This document shows positions 27,087 to 34,871 of a stretch of 64,000 bases of DNA, in pieces; position 1 is the first letter of the stretch, and every line of letters begins with the position of its first letter. The translations under genes and the position numbers were made by a program. The stretch comes from Candidatus Leucobacter sulfamidivorax (GTDB taxonomy: Bacteria > Actinomycetota > Actinomycetes > Actinomycetales > Microbacteriaceae), in NCBI GenBank assembly GCA_016771945.1, contig QZLF01000002.1, forward strand, positions 186,001 to 250,000, given 5' to 3'. Below the pieces are notes generated by a model, which saw only the letters and a program-made list of their open reading frames with translations, had not been told where the DNA came from and searched no databases.

Positions 27087-28013
27087 TCAGCCGGCGGCGG
27101 CTGATCGCGTCGAGGTCTGCGCCGAGGCCTGCGCGTAGGCGCTCGCCGCAGCCGCGACGCGGTGGTTGTAGTCGATGGTGTCGTTGTAGGCGGCGACCGC
27201 GTCGATCCAGTGCTGCGGGTTCCGCAGGTTCCCGCCGGCCGCGCAGAGATACCGGCCCGCCGCATACGCCGCATCGTCGATGTCCTGCGGATCCGCGATG
27301 CCGTCGCCGTCGCCGTCCGAGCCCCACTCGGCCCAGCTCGACGGGATGAACTGCATGGGGCCTACGGCCCGGTCCCAGACCGCGTCGCCGTCGAGGGCGC
27401 CGCCGTCGGTGTCGGGGATCGCGTTCGTCGAGGTGCCGTCGAGCGCGATCCCGATGATCGCGGGCGCGGCACGGCCGTCGGCGGCGATCCGCGAGCCGTG
27501 GATCGTGCCGTGCTCCGACTCGACGAAGCCGATGCCCGCGAGGGTGTTCCAGCCGAGGCCGCACGCGGGCTGCTCATGGGCGATCCGCGCGTCGGCCTCC
27601 GCATAGGCGGCGAGCGGGCGCGGCGGGATGCCGGTCGCCGCCGAGACCCGGGTCACCCAGTCGGGGTCGATGCCGGTGGCCGGGGCCGTCGGCGGCTGCG
27701 ACGTCGGGGGCTGCGACGCCGACGGCCGTGCGGTCGAGGGGTGCGCCGACGGTGGATCCGCCGCGCTGCCCGGCGACGCGGTCGACGGGCGCGTCGATCC
27801 GTTGGGGGAGGACGCGAGGAGCCCGGCGCCGATGCCCACCACCCCGAGCAGCACCGCGACGAGCGATGCGATCGGCAGCAGAGGGCCGCGTCTTCGCGGT
27901 GCCGGATCCGGGCGGTCGTCGCCGTATCCGCCGTCGCCGGGCCCGTATCCACGGATCAGCGCATCGAATTCGTCGAGGCGTTCTTCCGAGTCCGGCTCCT
28001 CCACGGACCTCAT
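27087..28013 (-). CDS. MltB-like lytic transglycosylase, membrane anchored
   Basis: 308 residues from ATG 28013, whose start overlaps the stop of the upstream repeat protein (ATGA). A cytoplasmic ~45-residue head, one hydrophobic helix (~47-70) and a Ser/Pro/Thr/Gln-rich linker precede an SLT_2-type domain. The catalytic Glu is in AGIGFVESEHGTIHG; the region AVGPMQFIPSSWAEWGSDGD and DIDDAAYAAGRYLCAAGGNL complete the fold. It cleaves peptidoglycan glycan strands to anhydromuropeptides. As the last gene of the metal-transport operon, it may open the wall for the anchored repeat proteins; that role is inference. Confidence 0.92.
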   Translation of the reverse strand: MRSVEEPDSEERLDEFDALIRGYGPGDGGYGDDRPDPAPRRRGPLLPIASLVAVLLGVVGIGAGLLASSPNGSTRPSTASPGSAADPPSAHPSTARPSASQPPTSQPPTAPATGIDPDWVTRVSAATGIPPRPLAAYAEADARIAHEQPACGLGWNTLAGIGFVESEHGTIHGSRIAADGRAAPAIIGIALDGTSTNAIPDTDGGALDGDAVWDRAVGPMQFIPSSWAEWGSDGDGDGIADPQDIDDAAYAAGRYLCAAGGNLRNPQHWIDAVAAYNDTIDYNHRVAAAASAYAQASAQTSTRSAAAG

Positions 28014-30344
28014 CCGCCGGCGCTCTCGCGGCGCAGCACCCAGACCGTTCCGCCCGCGATCCCCGCGATCGCGAGGAGCCCGCCCCCGACGATGGCGGCG
28101 ACCACCGCCGGGTGGGTCGCCGCGATGCCGGTCACCGCCGACGGATCCCGCGCATCCGCCGACGAGCGAGTGCCCGAGCGGCTCGATTCGGGGCGGCGCT
28201 CCTGATCCGCTGCCGCCGCCTGCTCGGCGGCCATGGCGTCGAGGTTCGCCTGCGCGACCGCCGCGTCGACCAGCGCCGAGGCCCCGGCGCCGTGCGCCGA
28301 CATGCCGCAGAACACGTCGCCGAGCGGCACGTCGCCGACCTGGAAGACGTAGCTGTGCTCGGCCGTGGTGAGGCTCGCCCCGGTGGCCGGGTTCGTCGCC
28401 ACCGCGTGGACGGTGAGCACGTAGATCCCCGGCTGCGTGAACACCCACTGCGCGTGGGTGTGCGCCGGCGCCGGCTCGCGGATCGTGCCGGGCAGCGTGT
28501 AACCGCCGTGGGTCAGGATCGGCCGCCAACCGCCGAAGGCGCCCTGGCTGGTGTAGAGGTGCACCTGCCCGGGCCCGGACACCCCGGTGATGTTGATGGA
28601 GACGTCGCTGTACCTGCTCGCGGTGGTGCGATTCGTGTCCCAGCCGGGCCAGATCAGGTCCGGGTTCTGCGCGAGGGGCAGCAGGTAGCCGGAGGGTCCG
28701 CCGGGAACGCCCGCCGGGATGCTCGTGAACGCCTGCTCCTTCACCCGCAGCAGCACGGTCTCGGCCTCGCGCAGCACGCGGTGCCCGGTGACGTCCTCGA
28801 GCAGCTGCAGCACGGCCATGCCGCCGCCCGCCGAGACGGCGAAGGCGTCGATGTGCCCGTGCTCGAGCGTCACCGCGGGCAGGCACTCCTGCTGCGGCGC
28901 CGTCGGCGCCGGGGGAGGCGGCTCGGTCGGGGGCGGGGGACCGGGATCGACCGGACCCGGCGGTGCGAGAACGGTGAAGCGGTCCCAGCCGACGAGCGCG
29001 CCGTCGCGATCCTTCACCACCAGGCGGTACTCGCCCGCCGGCGTATCGGCCGGGATCGACGCGGTGAAGTCGCCCGCCCCGTCGAGTCGCACCCAGCCGA
29101 GCCAGACGGCGGTGGTGCCGTGCAACCAGACCGATACCCAGTCGCCGTGCAGCTCGGCCGCGTCGACCCGGGCGGCGAGCGCCGCCCCAGCGCTCGCGGT
29201 CTTCGCCTCGCCCGTCACCCGCGCGCCCTCGCCCGCGCTCGTCCCCGCGAGCGCCTCCTCGCCCACGGGCTCGGTGTCGTCGTGATCGGGGCGGGAGGCC
29301 TGCTCGCCGCTGACGGTCACGACGACCGGCTCCGACTGCGAGGGGGCGAAGTCGTTCGACCACGTCGGCACGAACTCCGCGACGATGCGGTGCTCGCCGG
29401 GCGGCAGGGCTCCGGTGCGGAAGGCGGCGGCGCCGTCGGCGCCCACCGGGGTGTGGCCCAGGATCCGCCCGCTCACGAGCTCGCGGAACTGCACGGCGCC
29501 GACGGCCGCGGGCGAGACCCGGGCCGTGAGGGTGACCGGGTCTCCCGGGTCGATGGCGGTGGCGTCCGCCTCCAGTGTCGTGCCGGAGGCGACCGTGTGC
29601 GCCGAGAGGTCTCCGACGACGAAGGTGTAGTCGCTCCGCGCGGTCTGCATCGCGCCGCCGACGAGCCCTGCCATCTCGAAGGAGACCGTATAGGTGCCGG
29701 GAGTGCTGAAGGCCCAGTTCATGTGCGCGTGCTGGGGCACCTCGATCTGCCAGTCGGGCAGCGCCGTCGTCGAGCTGAAGAGCCGTTCGACGCCCTCGCT
29801 GCCGATCAGGTAGACCTCGAGCGATCCCGGTCCCGCGACGTCGAGCATCCGCACGCTGAGCCACTGCCCCTCGGCCGCGGCGCGCAGGCTCGGGTGCTCC
29901 GTGCTGAAGCCGGGCCAGATGACGGCGGGGTCGCGCAGCTGCGGCGCGATCCAGATCTCCTGCCCCGGCGCGCCGAGGAAGCCGAAGGCGGGGTTCGCGG
30001 GAACCCCGGCCCGCCTCGCCGAGGTGGAAGAGCGTCGCGTCCGCGTCGAAGCGCTTGCCGAGCTCGCCGTCGACATCGGCCTTGCTGTCGAGCACGAGCA
30101 GCCCGTCGTCGACGAACGCCGAGACCGTGTCGGTGTGCACGTTCCCGATGACGCGCTTCTCGCCGCTCGCCGGCGCCGGCTGGTCCGACTGCCAGGGCAG
30201 CGGCTCGACCTCCATCGGTGCGGTGCCGAGGGGCGGTGCGGCCGCGGCGGCGGGGGCGATGCAGAGCGGAGCGGCGCAGACGGTGAGCGCGGCGAGCAGG
30301 GCGAGCGCTCGGGCGCGACGGGGCCGGCGATCCGTGCGGATCAT
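28010..30344 (-). pseudogene. TIGR03773-type transporter-associated surface repeat protein, frameshifted
   Basis: A signal peptide and half an anchored repeat are read from ATG 30344 (start overlapping the permease stop). The rest lies in another frame, continuing VPANPAFGFLGAPGQEIW. Deleting one base in the run CCCC at 30004-30007 joins them into 777 residues. Domains: signal peptide, first TIGR03769-type repeat (HMNWAFSTPGTYTVSFE...FVVG), an Ig-like domain (~250-350), a second Ig-like domain, a Pro-rich linker, a second repeat (LEHGHIDAF...LIWPGWDTN...HTHAQWVFTQPG...FQVG), and a C-terminal transmembrane helix with an RRES tail. It should sit on the cell surface beside the transporter. The extra base may be real or a sequencing error. 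Confidence 0.85.
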
Positions 30345-31321
30345 CGCGCACCCCCGGGGTCCGATGCCGCGAGCGACTCCAGCGGCCGGTTCGTCCCACC
30401 CGACTCGGCGCTGCCAGGCTCGGCGCTGCCCGGCTCGTCGGTCTCCTCGTCGGGATCCTCCCGGTTCCTGCGATGGAGGCGCTTCGCGATCAGCCCGTGC
30501 CTGGGTGCGAGCACCCAGGCGAGCAGGAAGACGACGGTCGCGACGAGCACGATCGTGCCGCCGGCGGGCAGATCGAGGCTCCAGGAGAGATAGAGGCCGA
30601 CGAGGGCGGATCCCGCCCCGATGATCGGCGCGACGAGCATCATGAGCCCGAGCCGGTCCGTGAGCAGGCGCGCGGCTGCGGCGGGCGTGATCAGCAGGGC
30701 CAGCACCAGGATGTTGCCGATGGTCTGGATCGAGATAACGATCGCGACCGCGACCATGACGTACAGCACGAGGTCGAGCGCGAACACGGGCAGCCCGGTG
30801 GAGCGGGCCATCTCGCGGTCGAGGGTGACCGCCACGAACTCCTTGTGCAGCAGGAAGGCGACGAGCAGCAGGATCGCGCCGGTGACGGCGACGATGACGA
30901 CGTCCTCGTCGGGGATGCCGGTGACGGACCCGAAGAGGAACTGCTGCAGCGATCCCGCGTAGCCGGGGGCCTGGGAGATGATCACGATGCCCAGCGCGAA
31001 CGCGGCGACGAAGAAGACGCCGATGATGCTGTCCTCCTTGATGCGGCGGTTCTGCGAGAAGACGGCCACGAGGATCGCGGTGGCGACGCCGGCGACGGCC
31101 CCGCCGAGCACGAGGTTGCCCTGGATCACGAAGGCGACCGCGAGCCCGGGGAACACCGCGTGGGCGACCGCGTCGCCGATGAAGGCCATGCCGCGCAGCA
31201 CGACGTAGCTGCCAATGACCCCCGCGACCACGCTCGCCATCATCGAGACGATGAGCGCCTTCGGCAGGAAGCGGAGGTCGGGGTTGAGGAGGTCCTGGAT
31301 GAAGTCAACGGGGGAGAGCAT
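30341..31321 (-). CDS. Anchored-repeat-type metal ABC transporter permease
   Basis: 326 residues from ATG 31321 behind AAGGA. It has seven to eight hydrophobic helices and ZnuB/MntB-type sequences (GVIGSYVVLRGMAFIGDAVA, HAVFPGLAVAF, ILVLALLITPAAAARLL). The charged C-terminal tail contains two PGSAE repeats. It forms the membrane channel for zinc or manganese uptake with the adjacent ATPase. The stop overlaps the start of the next gene. A 60-base gap separates it from the ATPase gene, the loosest joint of this operon after the terminator. Confidence 0.93.
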   Translation of the reverse strand: MLSPVDFIQDLLNPDLRFLPKALIVSMMASVVAGVIGSYVVLRGMAFIGDAVAHAVFPGLAVAFVIQGNLVLGGAVAGVATAILVAVFSQNRRIKEDSIIGVFFVAAFALGIVIISQAPGYAGSLQQFLFGSVTGIPDEDVVIVAVTGAILLLVAFLLHKEFVAVTLDREMARSTGLPVFALDLVLYVMVAVAIVISIQTIGNILVLALLITPAAAARLLTDRLGLMMLVAPIIGAGSALVGLYLSWSLDLPAGGTIVLVATVVFLLAWVLAPRHGLIAKRLHRRNREDPDEETDEPGSAEPGSAESGGTNRPLESLAASDPGGAR

Positions 31322-31381
31322 CGGGATCCTTGTCCGGTGGGATGCTGCGACTGCGCGCAGCATGGCGGGCTGGCGGGAGCA

Positions 31382-32125
31382 TCAGGCGGCTTTCAGCATC
31401 CCGAGCAGGGGATTGTCGGCCTGCACGCGGAAGGCCGACATCCAGATGGCCGGATCGTCGAGCTCCGACGGCGGCCCGTCGGCGACGACGGTGCGATTGA
31501 CGAGGCACAGCCGCGAGCACTGATGCATCGCACCGACGAGATCGTGGGTGCTCATCACGACGGCGCGGCCCTCGGCGGCGAGCCCCGCGAAGAGCTCGAG
31601 CAGCAGGTCCTGCGTCGGCATGTCGAGCCCGGTGAAGGGCTCGTCGAGCAGCAGCAGCCCCGGGTGCAGCGCGAGCGCCCGGGCGACGAGCACGCGCTGG
31701 CGCTGACCGCCCGACAGCTCGCCCACCGGCCGCTCGGCCAGGTGATCCATCTTTACGCGCTCGAGCGCCTCGGCGGCCGCGTCGAAGTCGGCCCGCCCCG
31801 GCCTGCGCAGCCAGCCGATGCGCCGCACGCGCCCGGTCATGACCGTCTCCTCGACGGTGATGGGGAAGTCCCACGCGAACTCGGTGCGCTGCGGCACGTA
31901 GCCGACGCGCGAGCGGGCCCGGGCGAGAGGTTCGCCCTCGATCCGCACCGTGCCGCTCTCGGCCCGGACGATGCCGAGGATCGCGCGCAGCAGCGTCGTC
32001 TTGCCCGCGCCGTTCGGGCCGATCAGCCCCAGGAACTCGCCGCCCTCGACCGAGAGCGAGACGTCGCGCAGCACGCGGCGCCCGCCCAGGCGCACGGCGA
32101 GGTCGGTCACCTCGAGCATGCTCAT
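31382..32125 (-). CDS. Anchored-repeat-type metal ABC transporter ATP-binding protein
   Basis: 247 residues from ATG 32125, overlapping the stop of the surface protein gene (ATGA). Walker A GPNGAGKTT, signature LSGGQRQRVLVARALAL, Walker B LLLLDEPFTGLD, and switch His in MSTHDLVGAM. Closest in type to ZnuC/MntA ATPases. It powers import through the permease encoded next. Confidence 0.94.
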   Translation of the reverse strand: MSMLEVTDLAVRLGGRRVLRDVSLSVEGGEFLGLIGPNGAGKTTLLRAILGIVRAESGTVRIEGEPLARARSRVGYVPQRTEFAWDFPITVEETVMTGRVRRIGWLRRPGRADFDAAAEALERVKMDHLAERPVGELSGGQRQRVLVARALALHPGLLLLDEPFTGLDMPTQDLLLELFAGLAAEGRAVVMSTHDLVGAMHQCSRLCLVNRTVVADGPPSELDDPAIWMSAFRVQADNPLLGMLKAA

Positions 32126-33162
32126 GCCGGATCCTCTCCGTGCTCCCTGTGCCCCCCGCCCCGCTGCGCCCGAGCGGCGCGCGAGCGCGCCCTCGCCCGT
32201 CGGGAGGCCATGACGATCACGACGATCGCCACGAGCAGCGCGGCCCCGACCGCCCCTGCGACGATGCCGACGACGAGGCCGAGGCCGTCGCCCTCCGTCG
32301 CCTCGAGCGCCGCGCTGTCGCCGTCGGCCGCCGCGCCGGCGCCCGCGCCTCCGCCCTCTCCGGCCCCCTCGGCCGCGAGCAGCGAGGCGTCGAACTCCAT
32401 GTCGAAGGCGGCCTCGGGGTCGGTGGCGTCGCCGACCGCGAAGCGCAGCGTGTCCTGCGCCGTAACCGTCGTCCCGTCGATCAGCTGACCCTCGAACTCG
32501 ATCAGCACCAGGTAGACGCCCGGCTCGCTGAACACCCAGTTGGCGTGGGTGTGCGTGTTCACCTCGATCCACGACTCCTGCGGGAAGGGCGCGAACGTCG
32601 ACCAGAGCGGCTGCGGCTCGCCGAAGTTGCCGCTCTGCAGGTAGACGGTGACCTCTCCGGGGCCGTCGACGCCCAGGATCCGCTGCGTCGTGCCCATGCT
32701 GAGCGCGTCGAGCACCGCGGGCTCCTGCGTGTTCCAGCCGGCCCAGATCACGCCCGGCTGCCGCACCTGCGGGATCACCCACGCATCCGCTCCCGCGGCG
32801 AGGCCGAGGAAGGCGTAGGCCGGATCGTCGGGCACGGTGAGCCGTGAGCCGTCGTTCACCTTCGCGACGACGTCGGAGGGCATCCGCCAGTAGCTCGGCT
32901 GCGAGGTGTCGTCGTGGATCTGGATGATCCACTCGCCCGTGTTCAGCGTCGGGCCGTAGTCGATGTGGCCGTCGTCGAGCACCACCCGACCCGTGCCCTG
33001 CGCCTGGTTCGGGTCGATGATCTGCTGCAGGCCGTCGTCCGGCGGCACGCCGGGCGGCTCCTCGGCGGCGGCGATCGAGGCGGGCAGCGCCGCGAGCGCG
33101 AGGGCCGCGAGCACGGCGCCCGCGATCCCGAGCAGCTCGGTGCGCGTCCTGATGATGGTCAT
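32122..33162 (-). CDS. TIGR03769-type anchored surface repeat protein
   Basis: 346 residues from ATG 33162, overlapping the stop of the binding protein gene. A signal peptide (~1-32) is followed by one anchored repeat (~55-250): VVLDDGHIDYGPTLNTGEWI, FLGLAAGADAWVIPQ, VIWAGWNTQEP, DGPGEVTVYLQSG, HTHANWVFSEPGVYLV and the closing RFAVGD. The His and Asp residues of GHID and HTHANW could bind metal. A Gly/Ala-rich linker precedes a transmembrane helix (~290-315) and a basic Arg-rich tail. Likely a wall-spanning metal capture or docking protein for the transporter. No LPXTG motif. Confidence 0.9.
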   Translation of the reverse strand: MTIIRTRTELLGIAGAVLAALALAALPASIAAAEEPPGVPPDDGLQQIIDPNQAQGTGRVVLDDGHIDYGPTLNTGEWIIQIHDDTSQPSYWRMPSDVVAKVNDGSRLTVPDDPAYAFLGLAAGADAWVIPQVRQPGVIWAGWNTQEPAVLDALSMGTTQRILGVDGPGEVTVYLQSGNFGEPQPLWSTFAPFPQESWIEVNTHTHANWVFSEPGVYLVLIEFEGQLIDGTTVTAQDTLRFAVGDATDPEAAFDMEFDASLLAAEGAGEGGGAGAGAAADGDSAALEATEGDGLGLVVGIVAGAVGAALLVAIVVIVMASRRARARSRAARAQRGGGHREHGEDPA

Positions 33163-34784
33163 CGGTTCTCCTCGTCGTTCGTCGTATGCGCCGTCTGCAC
33201 CGGCGCCGTCAGGCAGTCGCGCACGGACTGCGCGTTGAAGCGCATCATGTCGATGTAGTTCGTCACCTCGGGGCTGAAGGCGTCGCCGTAGATCGTGCAC
33301 ACCGAGATCCCCTGCTCCTTCGCGACCTCGGTGAGGGTCGACGAGCGCGAGGCGAGATTGGGTTCGAGGAAGACGGCGGGCACATCGAGGTTGCGGATCG
33401 TCTCGGTGAGCCGCTTGCGCTCCGCGAGCGACGGCTCGACGGACGGGTTGGGCGTGACGAATCCCGCGATCTGCAGATCGTAGGCCCGCGCCAGGTAGCC
33501 GTAGGCGTCGTGGGTGGTGACGAGCGTGCGCCGCGCGCGCGGGACCTGCGCGATGGTGTCGCGCACCTCGGCGTCGAGCGCCTCGAGCTCGCGCAGATAG
33601 GCCGTGGCGTTCTGCGAGTACTCCGCCGCGCCGCCGGGATCCTCCTCGATGAGCACGTCGCGGATGATCTCGACGTAGGACATGGCGTTGCGCACGTTCT
33701 GCCAGAGGTGCGGATCGATCTCGCCGTGCACGTGCTTGCCGAGCACGGCCTGGGGCAGCTGGTAGACGTCGTCGCCGGCGCGGCCGAGGAAGCGGTAGGC
33801 GGGGTCCCCCGGGATCGGGTGCAGCGCCTTGTTCGGCACCTCGATGACGACCTCGCCCGGCGGCAGGATTTCCTGGTGCACCTCGGCGGTGCCGTGCTCG
33901 TGGTCGGCGACCACCTCGAAGGCCCCGTTCTCGAGGTTCAGCGCGATGTCGGAGTGGCCCGAGTCGAGCACGGTCGCGTCCTCCATCCCGGGCGCTTCGC
34001 GGGGGTTCACGCCGACGGCGAAGACGATCCGGTTCGCCGCGATGTCGACGGGCCGCTCCTGCTGCGAGACCTGGAGCCTGCCCTGCAGCTCGAGGACGTA
34101 GTAGCCGGGCTCGGTGAAGGCCCAGCTGAGGTGGGTGTGGGTATCCGGGGGGACCGTCACCGAGTCGTCGCGATAGCCGCCGGCCGCGTCGAAGCCGTTC
34201 GAGGAGTCGAAGTAGACGTCGACCTCGCCGAAGCTGCCCGTGAGGTACGCGATCAGCTCGCCGGGGCCTTCGACGCCCGTGGCGGAGAGGATCACATCCG
34301 AGGCGCGATCCGCCCCGTGCGCCGCGCCGTCTCCCCGCACCCGCAGCCCGAGCCAGATCGTGTCGAGCGAGACGTCCTCGACGAGGGGGATGATCTCGGC
34401 GGCGTACTTTACGGCCTCCTCGGCCAGCGCGATGTTCGGCACGTCCTCGCCGAGGTTCGTGTCGAGCGCCTTGATGAGGCTCTGCTCCTCGAGCATGAGG
34501 TAGTTCGAGAAGGCGACGTCCGCGTAGACGATGTCGCGCACGTCCCTGAGCGAGGGCTCGTAGCTGTGCGGATCGCCGCCCTCCGGCACGAGCGAGCGCA
34601 CTTCGGCGCGGTCGCCCGCCACGTTCCGGGCCAGGTCGGCGATGATGCCCGTGGTGGTGACGACGCTGATGCGGCCGTCGTCCGCGCGGCCGGGTCCGGC
34701 GGAGGCGCAGCCCGCGAGCATCGCGGTCAGGAGCACGGCTGCGGGTGCGGCGGCGAGCGCGGTACTGAGGGATCGGTATCGCAC
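33159..34784 (-). CDS. ZnuA-like substrate-binding lipoprotein with inserted anchored repeat
   Basis: 541 residues from ATG 34784. Lipobox LTAMLAGCASAG, then the N-terminal lobe of a cluster A-I metal-binding protein with the first His in DPHSYEPS. About 230 residues of anchored-repeat sequence are inserted (~140-340). The C-terminal lobe resumes at HGEIDPHLWQNVRNAMSY (second His) and carries the third in TTHDAYGYLARAY. Inside the insert the halves of the repeat are in reverse order compared with the surface proteins, and a His-rich stretch (ADHEHGTAEVHQE) is present. It captures zinc (or manganese) and delivers it to the permease. The stop overlaps the next start. Confidence 0.92.
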   Translation of the reverse strand: MRYRSLSTALAAAPAAVLLTAMLAGCASAGPGRADDGRISVVTTTGIIADLARNVAGDRAEVRSLVPEGGDPHSYEPSLRDVRDIVYADVAFSNYLMLEEQSLIKALDTNLGEDVPNIALAEEAVKYAAEIIPLVEDVSLDTIWLGLRVRGDGAAHGADRASDVILSATGVEGPGELIAYLTGSFGEVDVYFDSSNGFDAAGGYRDDSVTVPPDTHTHLSWAFTEPGYYVLELQGRLQVSQQERPVDIAANRIVFAVGVNPREAPGMEDATVLDSGHSDIALNLENGAFEVVADHEHGTAEVHQEILPPGEVVIEVPNKALHPIPGDPAYRFLGRAGDDVYQLPQAVLGKHVHGEIDPHLWQNVRNAMSYVEIIRDVLIEEDPGGAAEYSQNATAYLRELEALDAEVRDTIAQVPRARRTLVTTHDAYGYLARAYDLQIAGFVTPNPSVEPSLAERKRLTETIRNLDVPAVFLEPNLASRSSTLTEVAKEQGISVCTIYGDAFSPEVTNYIDMMRFNAQSVRDCLTAPVQTAHTTNDEENR

Positions 34785-34819
34785 GGTTCTTTCCAGGGTC
34801 GGGGTCGGGTGGACGAAAA

Positions 34820-34867
34820 GGAACGGCGGGCGGCGGTCCGGTGAGGCGGACCGCCACCCGCCGTTCC
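34820..34867 (-). terminator. Intrinsic terminator between surface protein and transporter genes
   Basis: On the reverse strand a 21-bp stem with one mismatch (34867-34847 with 34840-34820), six-base loop, followed directly by TTTTCG. It begins five bases after the stop of the large surface protein gene and ends 36 bases before the binding protein gene, so it may attenuate read-through. Confidence 0.85.
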
Positions 34868-34871
34868 GTGC

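Noticed and set aside
27087-30344. One open frame of 1085 codons on the reverse strand
   Set aside because: It joins the signal peptide of the repeat protein, a long out-of-frame Arg-rich stretch and the transglycosylase. The middle has no domain, while the alternative frame shows clear repeats. I treat it as two genes, one frameshifted.
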